From the NCBI GenBank assembly GCA_029262515.1, contig JAJCZH010000003.1, forward strand, positions 1-64,000: DNA of 64,000 nucleotides, given 5' to 3'. This DNA is from Deltaproteobacteria bacterium. Lineage in GTDB: Bacteria > Desulfobacterota > GWC2-55-46 > JADFVP01. The position numbers were made by a program, and so were the translations under genes. The notes below the pieces were generated by a model. The model did no database searches. It saw only the letters and a list, made by a program, of their open reading frames with translations, and was not told the origin of the DNA. Shown here in pieces: positions 17,872 to 27,320 of the stretch (positions are counted from its first letter, which is position 1; each line of letters starts with the position of its first letter).

Positions 17872-19074
17872 TTATCGTATTATCTGGTTGAGTTCGAAGA
17901 TAGGCAGCAGTATCGCCAGTACTATCAGCCCGACGACAAGACCCATACCTAGAATCATCAGCGGTTCTATTAATGTTATACTTCTCTTTAGGCCGGCGGA
18001 AAATTGTTCTTCATAAGATGTAGCGGTACTCAGAAGCATCTTTTCCAGATTGCCGCTCTTCTCTCCGACGTTTACCATGTGCGTTACTAATGAAGGAACT
18101 CTGTGCTCGCTCTTTAAGCTTGCCGAAAGGGACGAGCCTTCGGCACACTCGGTTATTGCCTTGTCGATCACCTTTTTGAACTGTACGCTGTTCAATACGC
18201 CTTTTGTGATTTCAAGGGCGCCGAGAAGCTGTACGCCTCCGGAGAGCAGGCTTCCGAGCGTCCGGGTCATTGTCGCTATATAGAAAGAGGTAGCTAGCGG
18301 GCCTACCCATGGCAGGTTCAGTATAAACCGGTCTACAAAAGGCCGTAGAGCCGGATGGCGCCTGTACTTTACCCATACGGCTATGGATGCTGCGGTAGCT
18401 ATTAAGAGCAGAGGCCAGTACGTAAGTGCTGCGCCTGTAACCCATATCAATACTCTGGTAATCCACGGAAGCGCGGTTCCGGTCTCTTCGAATATTCTAG
18501 TGATTTTCGGTACGACAAATACGAATAGAAAGGCTAAGACGACTGTGCCGACCAGGAGCATGAGCGCGGGGTAGGTCAGTGCCGTTTTCAGTTCCCGTAT
18601 TGTGCGCGCGCGTGCTTCAAGATAATCGGCAAGTCCAGAAAGTACTGTATCCATATTGCCGGAAGCCTCGGCCGAAGAGACGAGGCCGCAGTAGAAGGGA
18701 GAGAATATATCGGGATGTCCCGCAATCGCCTTCGATAGCGTTGCACCGCCTACGACATCTTCTCTCAGTTTAAGCAGTACAATACTCAGGCGTTTATCAC
18801 TCGTGTTTTCAGAGAGTACGCCGAGCGCTTCGGTCATTGTAGAACCGGAGGCGAGAAGCGTTGAGAACTGGCGGGTCGTAAGCGCGAGCTTTTCGGATGA
18901 AAGTGGCGTAAGCCTCGACAAGAGCGTATCTGTAACTTCGGCCTCGTTGACGTCAGTCGGAAAGAGTCCGCTCTTCTTGATACCATCGACTGCGGACTTA
19001 TAACCGTCGGCTTCTATGCTCCCGGCAATACTCTTGCCCGAGGTGTCGTATGCTCTGTACCTGAAAGTTGTCAT
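17872..19074 (-). CDS. gspF: Type II secretion inner-membrane platform protein GspF
   Basis: 400 residues with two T2SF domains, each ending in membrane segments. FRYRAYDTSGKSIAGSIEA is the usual opening; LTTRQFSTLLASGSTMTEAL and MTRTLGSLLSGGVQLLGAL are the paired repeat signatures, and LIEPLMILGMGLVVGLIVLA is the final membrane helix. It anchors the GspE ATPase and the pseudopilus base in the inner membrane. It follows gspE by 27 bases. Confidence 0.96.
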   Translation of the reverse strand: MTTFRYRAYDTSGKSIAGSIEADGYKSAVDGIKKSGLFPTDVNEAEVTDTLLSRLTPLSSEKLALTTRQFSTLLASGSTMTEALGVLSENTSDKRLSIVLLKLREDVVGGATLSKAIAGHPDIFSPFYCGLVSSAEASGNMDTVLSGLADYLEARARTIRELKTALTYPALMLLVGTVVLAFLFVFVVPKITRIFEETGTALPWITRVLIWVTGAALTYWPLLLIATAASIAVWVKYRRHPALRPFVDRFILNLPWVGPLATSFYIATMTRTLGSLLSGGVQLLGALEITKGVLNSVQFKKVIDKAITECAEGSSLSASLKSEHRVPSLVTHMVNVGEKSGNLEKMLLSTATSYEEQFSAGLKRSITLIEPLMILGMGLVVGLIVLAILLPIFELNQIIR

Positions 19075-19101
19075 AACCGGTCTTCAATAAAAGCTCAACT
19101 C

Positions 19102-20658
19102 TTAAACGCCCCTGTCGCGTGTAACCCGTACAACTTCATTGAGAGAGGTCACCCCTGCCGCAGCTTTTTTAAGTCCGTCTTCAAATAGCGTGATCATGCC
19201 TTTCGATATAAACTCTTTTTTTATCTCTTTGGCATCATGGCACTCGACTACCAGTGTGTGCGTATCGGGTCCGGCCAACATGAACTCAAACAGCGAGGTC
19301 CTGCCGTGGTAGCCGGTATGAAAGCATTTTACGCAGCCCCCGGCTCCCCAGAGCTTTTCTGGTGGTTTCATCCTGCGGTACAGCTTCAACTCGTCAGGTG
19401 TAGGAACGTACTCGACCTTGCAGTCGTTGCAGAGCACGCGTACCAGCTTTTGGGCGATAATAGCGCCGACAGACGAGGCGACAAGGTACGGCTCTATTCC
19501 CATGTCGATCAACCGCGTAATGGCTGTAGCGGTATCTGTGGTGTGAAGAGTAGAGAGAACGAGGTGCCCGGTTAACGAGGCCTGTATCGCGATTTCAGCG
19601 GTCTCGCGGTCGCGTATCTCGCCTATCATTATGACGTCCGGGTCCTGTCTGAGGATGGAACGGAGTCCGGTTGCGAAGGTGAGGCCGATTTTAGGGTTGA
19701 CGTGCATCTGGCCGAGTCCTTTAATCTGGTACTCCACAGGGTCTTCTATGGTAATTATATTTCTGTTGTTAGCATTAATCTTGCTGAGCGCGGAGTAGAG
19801 GGTTGTCGATTTACCGGCTCCTGTCGGCCCTGTCACCAGCAGTATTCCGCTGCTTCTGTTAAGGAGAGTAACAAAGTTCCTCGTCTGGACAGGACTGAGG
19901 CCGAGAGATTCGAGCGCTATAATCCCGGCCTTTCTGTCGAGCAATCTCAATACTATTCTCTCTCCGAAGGTAGTGGGGATTATAGAGACCCTGACATAGA
20001 TATCTTTTCCTGCGACCAGAAGGCGAATCTTGCCGTCCTGCGGTAGCCGCTTCTCGGCGATATCAAGCCCGGACATTATCTTCACCCTGCTGACCAGCGC
20101 CTCCTGAAGAACCTTGGGAGGAGTCAGCACATGGTAGAGCACGCCGTCTATCCTGAAACGAACCTCAACTTCGCGCTCGTATGGTTCTATGTGAATATCG
20201 CTTGCGCGGTCCTTTACGGCCTGGAATAGAAGGGAGTTGAGAAGCCTGATAATAGGGGCTTCGTCAGTTAAATCGATAAGGTCTTTGGGTTCTTCCCATT
20301 CGGTGGTGAGAGATTCGAGCCCTTCTTCGCTTATATCATCGATGACTTCGGAAGCCGAACCGGAGAGACGGTCGTACAAGCGGTTTATCGCTCCGAGCAT
20401 TGCCTCTTTATCAGCGAGAACTGGTTCTACGTCCGTACCGGTTATGCGGCCGATCTCCTCAACCGCAAAGAGCCCGCGGTGGTCGGCCATAGCGACTTTT
20501 AAAACTCCATCACTCTTTTTAAGGGGCAGAACAAGATTTTTTTTAACGAAGTTCAAAGAGAGCAGCTCGAGAAGAGATGGCTCAACATCATCGTCACCTA
20601 TATGGGTGAGCCGTATTTGCGTATCTTTAGGGCTGCTTTTCAGCGCATCTTCGCTCAT
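19102..20658 (-). CDS. gspE: Type II secretion ATPase GspE
   Basis: 518-residue cytoplasmic ATPase powering pseudopilus assembly. An N-terminal T2SSE domain, then the ATPase core: Walker A GPTGAGKSTT (277-286), the Asp box ITIEDPVEY, Walker B DPDVIMIGEIRD, and the His box STLHTTDTA. The zinc-binding tetracysteine region is C410-x2-C413 and C442-x2-C445. It lies 14 bases downstream of gspD. Confidence 0.97.
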   Translation of the reverse strand: MSEDALKSSPKDTQIRLTHIGDDDVEPSLLELLSLNFVKKNLVLPLKKSDGVLKVAMADHRGLFAVEEIGRITGTDVEPVLADKEAMLGAINRLYDRLSGSASEVIDDISEEGLESLTTEWEEPKDLIDLTDEAPIIRLLNSLLFQAVKDRASDIHIEPYEREVEVRFRIDGVLYHVLTPPKVLQEALVSRVKIMSGLDIAEKRLPQDGKIRLLVAGKDIYVRVSIIPTTFGERIVLRLLDRKAGIIALESLGLSPVQTRNFVTLLNRSSGILLVTGPTGAGKSTTLYSALSKINANNRNIITIEDPVEYQIKGLGQMHVNPKIGLTFATGLRSILRQDPDVIMIGEIRDRETAEIAIQASLTGHLVLSTLHTTDTATAITRLIDMGIEPYLVASSVGAIIAQKLVRVLCNDCKVEYVPTPDELKLYRRMKPPEKLWGAGGCVKCFHTGYHGRTSLFEFMLAGPDTHTLVVECHDAKEIKKEFISKGMITLFEDGLKKAAAGVTSLNEVVRVTRDRGV

Positions 20659-20672
20659 GGTGACTACTCTTT

Positions 20673-23144
20673 TTACTTATCTTCAAGACGATAGACGTCT
20701 ACTATTATACGGTACGGGTCTGCCAGGGTAGAGTTCTTTACTCTGCTTCCTTTTTTGTGCGTGAGTACAAGTGTTGTTACCCTGTCTGTACCATTCTGCC
20801 CGCTCTTGGGATCTGAGATGGAGAAGAGCTCTGTTTTAAGATATTTTGTCTCTACCCGCCCGTGCGAAGCGCCAATTATTTCGACTGTTGCATTATGCGC
20901 ACGGCGTGTAACGGTATACTTTGCAGGTGAGTCGAGTTCGATTACCAGACGATTGAACTTCTTGTGCACGCCTGTACGTATGTTTGTAATTGTTGTGCCC
21001 GGTTGTGCGAGAAGTGTCGGAGCCGGTTTTGCCTCGGTTTTCCTTTTCTTAATCTTCTTTTTAACTGTTACAGTGATGGTCTCTTTTTCTGTCGCACTCT
21101 TTGCAAACGACATGCTCTTCGGCTTAACGGCCTTTGGTGTTGAGGCCGCTTCTTTATGTGTTGCTGTAACCCCATCGCCAGCCGGGTCCGAGAAAACTTC
21201 CATACTCATTTCTTCAGTCTCTTCTTTATTCTTTTTGTTCTTTACAGGTTCTACACCATACTCGCTCTCTTTCTTGAACCTCAACTCCTCAAGCTCGGCA
21301 AAGTCGTCGATTATGTACGGGGTAATAAAGATGAGCAGGTTGGTCTTCTCATCCTGCTCGCTCGAATGCTTGAAGAACCAGCTCAGTATAGGTATGTCGC
21401 CTAGTATCGGAACCTTGGTTATGTTTGTGACCTTCTGTGACTGTATCAACCCGCCGATAACAACGGTCTGTTTGTCTCTAACGACCACTGTTGTTCTTGC
21501 GGAGCGCTTGGTGGTAATTAGGTCTGACGCTCCGGAGACCGTAGTAGTGGCAAGCGCGGATATCTCCTGAAAGAGGTCGAGCTTGACGAAATTGCCTTCG
21601 CTGATCTTCGGTTTTATCCTTAGAGTTATGCCTACGTCTTTACGCTCAATCGACTGTAAAAGGGGCTGGCTCGTAGTCGTCGCCTCCCGTTCTATGCTGC
21701 TCAGGAAGGGCACGTTCTCACCGACGATGATCTCCGCTTCGGAGTTATCGCTTGTAAGTATATGCGGGGTAGAGAGTATGTTTACGACGTCGTTGAACTG
21801 GCTAAGAGAGAAGAGCGCAGCAAAACCGGGAGCCGAGAGACTGAAAGTAGTACCGTCCGACTTTGTGACCGGAACGGTAATATAGTTGCCGAGCCCGCCG
21901 ATAGAGAGCCCTGCCATGCCGTTAACCACCTTCTGTATCTCTGTCTGGTCTATGGTGCCGACCCCGCCTATGGCTATAGGCTCGCCGCCGCTTACGCCTG
22001 CCAGACGCCACTTGGTGCCGAGGTCGAGAGCCTTGCCTATTTTGACCTCTGTAATCATCGCCTCAACAAAGACCTGTTTGGGCCTCCTGTCCAGTTTCTG
22101 TATAACATGCAGAAGGCCCTGGTAGTCGGCAGGGGAGGCCATAACTATGAGCGCGTTGGTTGCTTTATCCGGCGTAATCGTTATTCTCGAAGAGAGTTCA
22201 TCAAGCCCGTTTCCTTTGTTCGATTGCATCAGTAGGCCGAGAACCCTGCTAAGTTCAACAGCCTCTGCATTCTCAAGATAGTAGACATTAATCCTGCTCG
22301 ATGACTCGGTGGTCGGGGTATCGAGTACCGCGACAAACCTTTTGAGGTTTTTCCGGGCCTTCATAGGCAGGGAAAGGATTATGGCGTTTAGCCGTAGATC
22401 GGCTGTTATGCCGCCGTTTGCGTCCTTCTCCCTTGAACTGCCTGTAGTGCCGAGTCCGCTTCTGCGCGCCTCAACCCTCAGGAGTTCGGCTATGGTCTCG
22501 GCTTTTGTGTGCTGTAAGTAGATGATCTCCGGTTTTTCCGTCATCGGTTCTGTATCGACTGACTTGATGATACTGAGAATCTTCTCTGAATTCTCCAAAG
22601 AGTCTACAATCAGAAGGGCGTTACGCGCTCCGAAGATAGATAGCTGTCCGTACCTTGAGATAAGGGGCTGAACAAGCGTGAAAGCATCCTGTGTTGCGAT
22701 ATAGTTGAGAGGAACGAGCCTTACGACGTAAGACTCTACGGCGTCTAGTCCGGCGGTATCGCCTTCTATTACCTGAGCTGCGCTCTGGCGCGCCTGGGCA
22801 AGCGGGATCACCTTATACGCCTTGCCGGACGGGATGATGGTGTACTTCTTAAGTTCAAGCGATGAGGTGAAGAGCTTTAGCGCCTCGTCTACCGTAAGCT
22901 TCATCGGGGCTACGATAGTTACTTTGCCTTTGAGCGCGTCGTCGAAGACGAAGTTTCTGCCGGTCAGCTCACTCATGATCTTTACGATAGAGGAGACTTC
23001 GACATCTACGAAGTTTATGCTTATTTTTTCGCTCTGGCCGCCCTCGTCCGACTGTTCCGCGGCAGCGGAGTTCAGTACGGGTAAACCGGCGCCGAGGCAC
23101 AGAACAAACAGCACCATCGTTATTTTTTTAATCAAAGCCTGCAT
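20673..23144 (-). CDS. gspD: Type II secretion secretin GspD with C-terminal AMIN-like domain
   Basis: 823 residues: signal peptide, N0 domain (ISINFVDVEVSSIVKIMSEL), N1-N3 repeats (SYVVRLVPLNYIATQDAF; IIYLQHTKAETIAELL; INVYYLENAEAVELSRVL), then the secretin barrel with VEAMITEVKIGKALDLG, the VPILGDIPILSWFF motif and the FITPYII strand (ends about residue 620). After a charged, low-complexity Lys/Glu/Thr linker, residues about 717-823 look like an AMIN domain (TNIRTGVHKKFNRLVIELDS; LADPYRIIVDVYR). AMIN domains bind peptidoglycan and normally sit N-terminally in PilQ or AmiC, so C-terminal placement on a GspD is unusual. No pilotin gene is seen. Confidence 0.93.
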   Translation of the reverse strand: MQALIKKITMVLFVLCLGAGLPVLNSAAAEQSDEGGQSEKISINFVDVEVSSIVKIMSELTGRNFVFDDALKGKVTIVAPMKLTVDEALKLFTSSLELKKYTIIPSGKAYKVIPLAQARQSAAQVIEGDTAGLDAVESYVVRLVPLNYIATQDAFTLVQPLISRYGQLSIFGARNALLIVDSLENSEKILSIIKSVDTEPMTEKPEIIYLQHTKAETIAELLRVEARRSGLGTTGSSREKDANGGITADLRLNAIILSLPMKARKNLKRFVAVLDTPTTESSSRINVYYLENAEAVELSRVLGLLMQSNKGNGLDELSSRITITPDKATNALIVMASPADYQGLLHVIQKLDRRPKQVFVEAMITEVKIGKALDLGTKWRLAGVSGGEPIAIGGVGTIDQTEIQKVVNGMAGLSIGGLGNYITVPVTKSDGTTFSLSAPGFAALFSLSQFNDVVNILSTPHILTSDNSEAEIIVGENVPFLSSIEREATTTSQPLLQSIERKDVGITLRIKPKISEGNFVKLDLFQEISALATTTVSGASDLITTKRSARTTVVVRDKQTVVIGGLIQSQKVTNITKVPILGDIPILSWFFKHSSEQDEKTNLLIFITPYIIDDFAELEELRFKKESEYGVEPVKNKKNKEETEEMSMEVFSDPAGDGVTATHKEAASTPKAVKPKSMSFAKSATEKETITVTVKKKIKKRKTEAKPAPTLLAQPGTTITNIRTGVHKKFNRLVIELDSPAKYTVTRRAHNATVEIIGASHGRVETKYLKTELFSISDPKSGQNGTDRVTTLVLTHKKGSRVKNSTLADPYRIIVDVYRLEDK

Positions 23145-23226
23145 ACTCTTCCGTTATAACGCGCAAGAAAAAGGAAAATAGAAGCTAATCTCATAAAGTA
23201 GTATAGAGGTTAGGCTATGTCCATGA

Positions 23227-24144
23227 TTATCTTACCTGATAGTTGAGGCTCATCTTCTTTCCGTCTCTTTCAATATCTATGGTGAAGTTACGTTCGCCTT
23301 TCAGGGCGGAGAGCACCTGAATAGCCCGTTCAGGAGAACTCATATCGTAGTTGTTTACGCGTTTGAGAACGTCGTTGTTCTTTAGTCCTATGGCATCGAA
23401 GACCCCTTGTGGTCTTATCTCCGTTACTCTAAAGCCCTCTACATGCCCTTTAGTGGAAACCGGGGTCATTCTTGCGTCGGATAGCAGGCTGCTCATGTCG
23501 TCCATGGCGCTCTGAACGGCCTCCTGATTGATAACCCACTCGGTTTCCGATATCTTTCTTGTGTATTCCGAATCTTTTCTCTGCCCCGGTATCGTACCTG
23601 CCGGGCTTCTACCGCTGCTTTGCCGAAGAACCGGTGTAAACTCCGTTGCCTTTTCCGTCGCCGGCATTTCAAAGAGATATTCTTTGGTACCGGCCTGAAT
23701 AGTGACGCGTTCTTTTGTCACCGAGCTTAAAGTACCGAGGCCGAAGACGTTGTCGCCCCGGCGAAAACTCTCCTGTCTCTGCTCTTCCGTATTGGTGAGG
23801 ACAGCAAAGCTTTGAGAGCGGTTCTGTGAAACGTAGGTGCCGGTAAGTTTAATCTTCTTCAGTATACCGCTGGTATCTGCCGGAGCCGTTGTTAGGTTTA
23901 CGATTTCCGAGGAGATCGAAGGTGTAAAGTGCTGGGCCTTGCCCGGAAAGACGGGCTCCTCTACAATAGCCGCATACTCTTTTACCGATACTTGTGGTGT
24001 ATCGGTTACAATCGATACCTGACTGACCTTAAAACCCTTAACCGCTCTTTTGTAGATGATTACGTCATTAACAACAAACGCGAGAACGATGAATATAATA
24101 AGCAGCAGGAACGAGTTTAGGATATTGAGCTTTTTAAGCGTCAT
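23227..24144 (-). CDS. gspC: Type II secretion protein GspC
   Basis: 305 residues. Short cytoplasmic tail, one membrane segment (ILNSFLLLIIFIVLAFVVNDVIIY), a periplasmic homology region (KIKLTGTYVSQNRSQSFAVL; RRGDNVFGLGTLSSV), and a C-terminal PDZ domain (GFRVTEIRPQGVFDAIGLKNNDVL to the end). GspC links the inner-membrane platform to the secretin. It is the first gene of the leftward gspC-D-E-F operon, divergent from gspG across 152 bases. Confidence 0.93.
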   Translation of the reverse strand: MTLKKLNILNSFLLLIIFIVLAFVVNDVIIYKRAVKGFKVSQVSIVTDTPQVSVKEYAAIVEEPVFPGKAQHFTPSISSEIVNLTTAPADTSGILKKIKLTGTYVSQNRSQSFAVLTNTEEQRQESFRRGDNVFGLGTLSSVTKERVTIQAGTKEYLFEMPATEKATEFTPVLRQSSGRSPAGTIPGQRKDSEYTRKISETEWVINQEAVQSAMDDMSSLLSDARMTPVSTKGHVEGFRVTEIRPQGVFDAIGLKNNDVLKRVNNYDMSSPERAIQVLSALKGERNFTIDIERDGKKMSLNYQVR

Positions 24145-24258
24145 TTATAGCTCTGTTTCAAGAGAATCAGATTGAGAAAAGAGTTGAAATTAGTAAAATA
24201 AACATCACTTGAATAGTATCAGATAAAGCTCTTTTTTCAAGGTAAAAATTTTTATATA

Positions 24259-24287
24259 TTGCTACCTTATCCGATTTTTGCTATAAA
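24259..24287 (+). promoter_or_regulatory. Candidate gspG promoter (near-leaderless)
   Basis: TTGCTA (24259-24264) and TATAAA (24282-24287), 17 bases apart, with an extended -10 TG at 24279-24280. The expected start at about 24294 is only about 3 bases before the gspG ATG at 24297. Confidence 0.5.
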
Positions 24288-24296
24288 ATTAAAATC

Positions 24297-24734
24297 ATGA
24301 AAATCGGAACCGACAAAGGTTTTACTCTAATTGAGTTGATGGTGGTTATCGTTATTCTCGGCATACTGGCCGCCGTAATAGCGCCTCGTGTTATGGGCAG
24401 GGCCGATGAGGCCAAGGTAACCGAAGCCAATGTGCAGATAAAGAACCTCGAGACCGCGCTCAAGCTTTACAAGCTAGATAACAACAGGTACCCGTCTACC
24501 GAACAGGGACTCGAAGCTCTGGTAGTAAAACCGACCACCGGTTTTATTCCCCCACGGTGGCGCAAAAATGGTTATCTTGAGAAAAGCAAGGTACCTGATG
24601 ATCCGTGGTTAAACCCATACCTCTATGTTTCACCCGGACTGCATGGTGATTTCGACATAATCTCTTACGGTGCCGACGGTATGAGGGGCGGAGTCGATTT
24701 TGACGCCGATATAGAATCGTGGGCAATCGATTAG
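24297..24734 (+). CDS. gspG: Type II secretion major pseudopilin GspG
   Basis: 145 residues. The prepilin peptidase site is KG^[18 protein letters not shown] with Glu at +5, followed by the major pseudopilin body: [28 protein letters not shown] and a C-terminal [11 protein letters not shown] calcium-binding loop. It forms the shaft of the pseudopilus. There is no ribosome-binding site upstream (AAAATTAAAATC), consistent with a leaderless message from the promoter just before it. First gene of the rightward gspG-M operon. Confidence 0.97.
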   Translation: MKIGTDKGFTLIELMVVIVILGILAAVIAPRVMGRADEAKVTEANVQIKNLETALKLYKLDNNRYPSTEQGLEALVVKPTTGFIPPRWRKNGYLEKSKVPDDPWLNPYLYVSPGLHGDFDIISYGADGMRGGVDFDADIESWAID

Positions 24735-25381
24735 ACAGTCTCATTACAGCGTCAATCACTTCGGTGGCTCGAAAATTCTTTAACACTTCGAGACCCGTCA
24801 AGAGTAGTACTCTTTGCAGTAATTCAGCTGTGCATAAAAGACCGTATAGAAGTAGCGGCCCCGTACGCCCCATAACATCACCTGTTGCAATATTGAGATA
24901 CCGGCAAGGTTTTACGCTCATAGAGCTTGTTGTGGTAATGGCTCTTATATCTGTCGCACTGGTTATCATCCTTCCTCGTTTCTCGTCACTCTCAATGCAG
25001 AGCCTCAAGAGCGACGCCTCTAAAATGAGCTCGCTGGTAAGGTACCTGCATGAGGCCGCAGAGAGCAAAAGACTCTTTTACCGCCTTACGTTCGATCTTG
25101 ATAACGGGAGTTTAAACGTTGAGAGGTCGAGTGATTCGAAAAAATACATTCCGGAAACTGAAAGCAGATTGAGGACTCTAACGCTTTCAAACGGTGTTGA
25201 GATGCTCGATCTCACGGCGCCCGGACTCGGCAAAGTAGAGGCCGGGCTGGTCAATGTACTGTTGACGCCAACCGGGGCGTCTACGCCTTTCACACTGCAT
25301 CTGAGCGCCGGACAGGCCACGTTGACTATCAGCTTCAACCCGTATAGCGGTAAGGTCAAGATTGAACAGGGGTATCTATGA
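24719..25381 (+). CDS. gspH: Type II secretion minor pseudopilin GspH
   Basis: Prepilin motif RQG^[22 protein letters not shown], then a GspH-type body. The frame from GTG 24719 (overlapping gspG by 16 bases) would give a leader of about 64 residues, far longer than the usual 6-25. An in-frame TTG at 24893 (before RYRQG) would give a normal short leader but has no clear ribosome-binding site. No ATG is available in between. The end overlaps gspI by 4 bases. Confidence 0.88.
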   Translation: MGNRLDSLITASITSVARKFFNTSRPVKSSTLCSNSAVHKRPYRSSGPVRPITSPVAILRYRQGFTLIELVVVMALISVALVIILPRFSSLSMQSLKSDASKMSSLVRYLHEAAESKRLFYRLTFDLDNGSLNVERSSDSKKYIPETESRLRTLTLSNGVEMLDLTAPGLGKVEAGLVNVLLTPTGASTPFTLHLSAGQATLTISFNPYSGKVKIEQGYL

Positions 25382-25779
25382 TTACACCTTTCAGTTCTTC
25401 TCTGTACGGAGCACAAGGGCGAACTTTGACGATTTTAAGCGAAAAAAAAGGCTTTACGCTTCTCGAAGTTATGATCAGTCTCGCAATCTTTTCGAGCGTT
25501 GTCGTAGTTGTCGTAGGAAGTCTCAATTACCACCTGGGCCTGCTCGCTTACGATACCGATCTCGTAAACGGCACGATCATCGGTCGTGAGAAGGTCGAAG
25601 AGCACGCGATAACCGGACTGCCAAAGGTAAGAGAGGGGCAGGGCGAGAACGGTCATGAGCGCTTCAAATGGAGCGTTGAGACCTCGGGCACCGAGGTGAA
25701 GGGATTAGTAAGGATAGAGACCGGTGTTGAGTGGGGAGATTCTCCCGGGATCACGTTTGTTACTTTTAGCGCAGAGTAA
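25378..25779 (+). CDS. gspI: Type II secretion minor pseudopilin GspI
   Basis: 133 residues. Prepilin site KKG^FTLLEVMISLAIFSSVVVVVVG after a 25-residue leader. The short body ends in strands typical of GspI (FKWSVETS; LVRIETGVEW). It overlaps gspH by 4 bases (ATGA), so translation is coupled. With GspJ and GspK it forms the pseudopilus tip. Confidence 0.93.
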   Translation: MITPFSSSLYGAQGRTLTILSEKKGFTLLEVMISLAIFSSVVVVVVGSLNYHLGLLAYDTDLVNGTIIGREKVEEHAITGLPKVREGQGENGHERFKWSVETSGTEVKGLVRIETGVEWGDSPGITFVTFSAE

Positions 25780-25782
25780 TCG

Positions 25783-26406
25783 ATGTATAGTACTCGTTTC
25801 ATAACTGTTTCGACCCGCAGGCCCTTTGCGTCCGGCAGCCCCGGCTTTACGCTTATCGAACTTCTCGTTGCCGTAGCAATCGGCTCTGTCATCATATCCG
25901 CACTCTATGCAACCTTCTTCTCTGTGCTCGGTGTCGGTTCAGTAGCCGACGAGAGGCTCGACAGCAAGTTATCGGTAGGCAGGTTTCTCGACCGCTTTTC
26001 ACGTGATATAGAGGGAGCGTACTTCAACCCGGCAAGAGAGTATACCGGCCTGTACGGCGCCATCACCGGCCCTGGTTCAGAGATACGGTTAACAACATTT
26101 ACCTATCCGGTTATAACCGACAGAGGCCCTGTCAGCGACCTTGTTACGGTACGATACCATCTTAAAGAGAGCGGAAACGGATATACTCTCTATAGAGAGA
26201 GTTCCAATCCTTATATCGCTGAAAAATACGATATCGAGTTGATAGAGTCTGTGGAGACAATGAAGATAAAGTACCTTAGCAACGGTATCTGGACCGGCGT
26301 ATGGGACTCTGCCACTTACAAGGGGCTGCCGGACGGCGTACGCGTGGAAGTACTGCTACAGGGCGGGCAGAGGCAGTCGGGGGTCTACAGGAGCAGAATA
26401 GATTGA
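25783..26406 (+). CDS. gspJ: Type II secretion minor pseudopilin GspJ
   Basis: 207 residues. Prepilin site SPG^FTLIELLVAVAIGSVIISALYA after a 24-residue leader. The body contains SRDIEGAYFNPAR, and LIESVETMKIKYLSNGIW with GLPDGVRVEVLL is the GspJ/PulJ signature (a computed difference in bases followed by Pro-x-x-Val-x-Val). It follows gspI by 3 bases. Confidence 0.94.
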   Translation: MYSTRFITVSTRRPFASGSPGFTLIELLVAVAIGSVIISALYATFFSVLGVGSVADERLDSKLSVGRFLDRFSRDIEGAYFNPAREYTGLYGAITGPGSEIRLTTFTYPVITDRGPVSDLVTVRYHLKESGNGYTLYRESSNPYIAEKYDIELIESVETMKIKYLSNGIWTGVWDSATYKGLPDGVRVEVLLQGGQRQSGVYRSRID

Positions 26407-26408
26407 GT

Positions 26409-27320
26409 ATGCCAAGCTTAAAATCAGAGCGTGGTTTCGCACTCATCGTTACCATTGTGGTTACGGCGCTTCTTGTGGCGGTAATCGTAGAGTTCGTCTA
26501 CAGGGCGTACATCTCAACGGCGCGCGCAGACAACTTCTACGGTTCCCAGCGTGCCGCAGTTCTTGCCGCCAACGGAGTCGAGGTTGCCACCGGCGTCATG
26601 AAGCTGTTGCTCAAGAGTACGCCGTACTTGAGGATGGAGGAGGGTAACCTCTATTTTTCAAGGAGCGAGAGCGACTATAGAATAGATATTACTGTAGAAG
26701 ATGAACTCGCGCGTCTCTCAACCGATGTCGTATACACCAAGACCGGTGTTGTGGTTGAGAGCGCATGGGAGCCGTTTAAGGGGCTGGTAGAGCAGTTAGG
26801 GTTGACACCGGATATGGTAGATACTCTTGCGGACTGGATAGATGGCGATGATGAGCCGCGCAGTTACGGGGCCGAGAGTCTCGACTATTACATGAGTTTG
26901 CAGACGCCGTACAGAAGCGCGAATACCCCTTTAGTTTCGTCAGAGGAGTTGATGATGATAAAGGGGTATACTCCGGAGGTTTTTAATCTTTTAATGCCTC
27001 ATGTTACGGTATATAATCCGAAGCGCAGGGTCAATATAAATACGGCTTCCAAAACCGTGCTGAAGGCCCTCTCTGAAGATATGACCGACTATATGGCTGA
27101 CGGTGTCATAGAGTACCGTATGGCAGAGCCGTTCAGGTCCGTATCCGATATAATGAAGGTACCCGGTTTCGAGACAGTCGGCATAGATATGCAGGACAGG
27201 ATAAGAGTAGAGTCAGATACTTTCAGGGTGGTCTCGCGCGCAACCGCAGGAGGAGCAGTGCGTGAAGTCGAAGCGGTTGTAGTGACAGATGGGCGAGTTT
27301 TGTACTGGAGACAGAGATGA
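26409..27320 (+). CDS. gspK: Type II secretion minor pseudopilin GspK
   Basis: 303 residues. Prepilin-like N-terminus ERG^FALIVTIVVTALLVAVIVEFV, where position +5 is not Glu, as is usual for GspK, the tip pseudopilin. The body has LADWIDGDDEPR (calcium-binding acidic stretch) and NINTASKTVLKAL, a helix-hairpin-helix-type motif. The ATG at 26409 starts two bases after the gspJ stop; an upstream in-frame extension to 26301 lies inside gspJ and is not supported. It overlaps gspL by 4 bases. Confidence 0.95.
   Translation: MPSLKSERGFALIVTIVVTALLVAVIVEFVYRAYISTARADNFYGSQRAAVLAANGVEVATGVMKLLLKSTPYLRMEEGNLYFSRSESDYRIDITVEDELARLSTDVVYTKTGVVVESAWEPFKGLVEQLGLTPDMVDTLADWIDGDDEPRSYGAESLDYYMSLQTPYRSANTPLVSSEELMMIKGYTPEVFNLLMPHVTVYNPKRRVNINTASKTVLKALSEDMTDYMADGVIEYRMAEPFRSVSDIMKVPGFETVGIDMQDRIRVESDTFRVVSRATAGGAVREVEAVVVTDGRVLYWRQR

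Noticed and set aside
20755-21570. Open frame antisense to gspD (271 codons)
   Set aside because: Composition is driven by the opposite-strand Lys/Glu/Thr linker of GspD. No independent signal.
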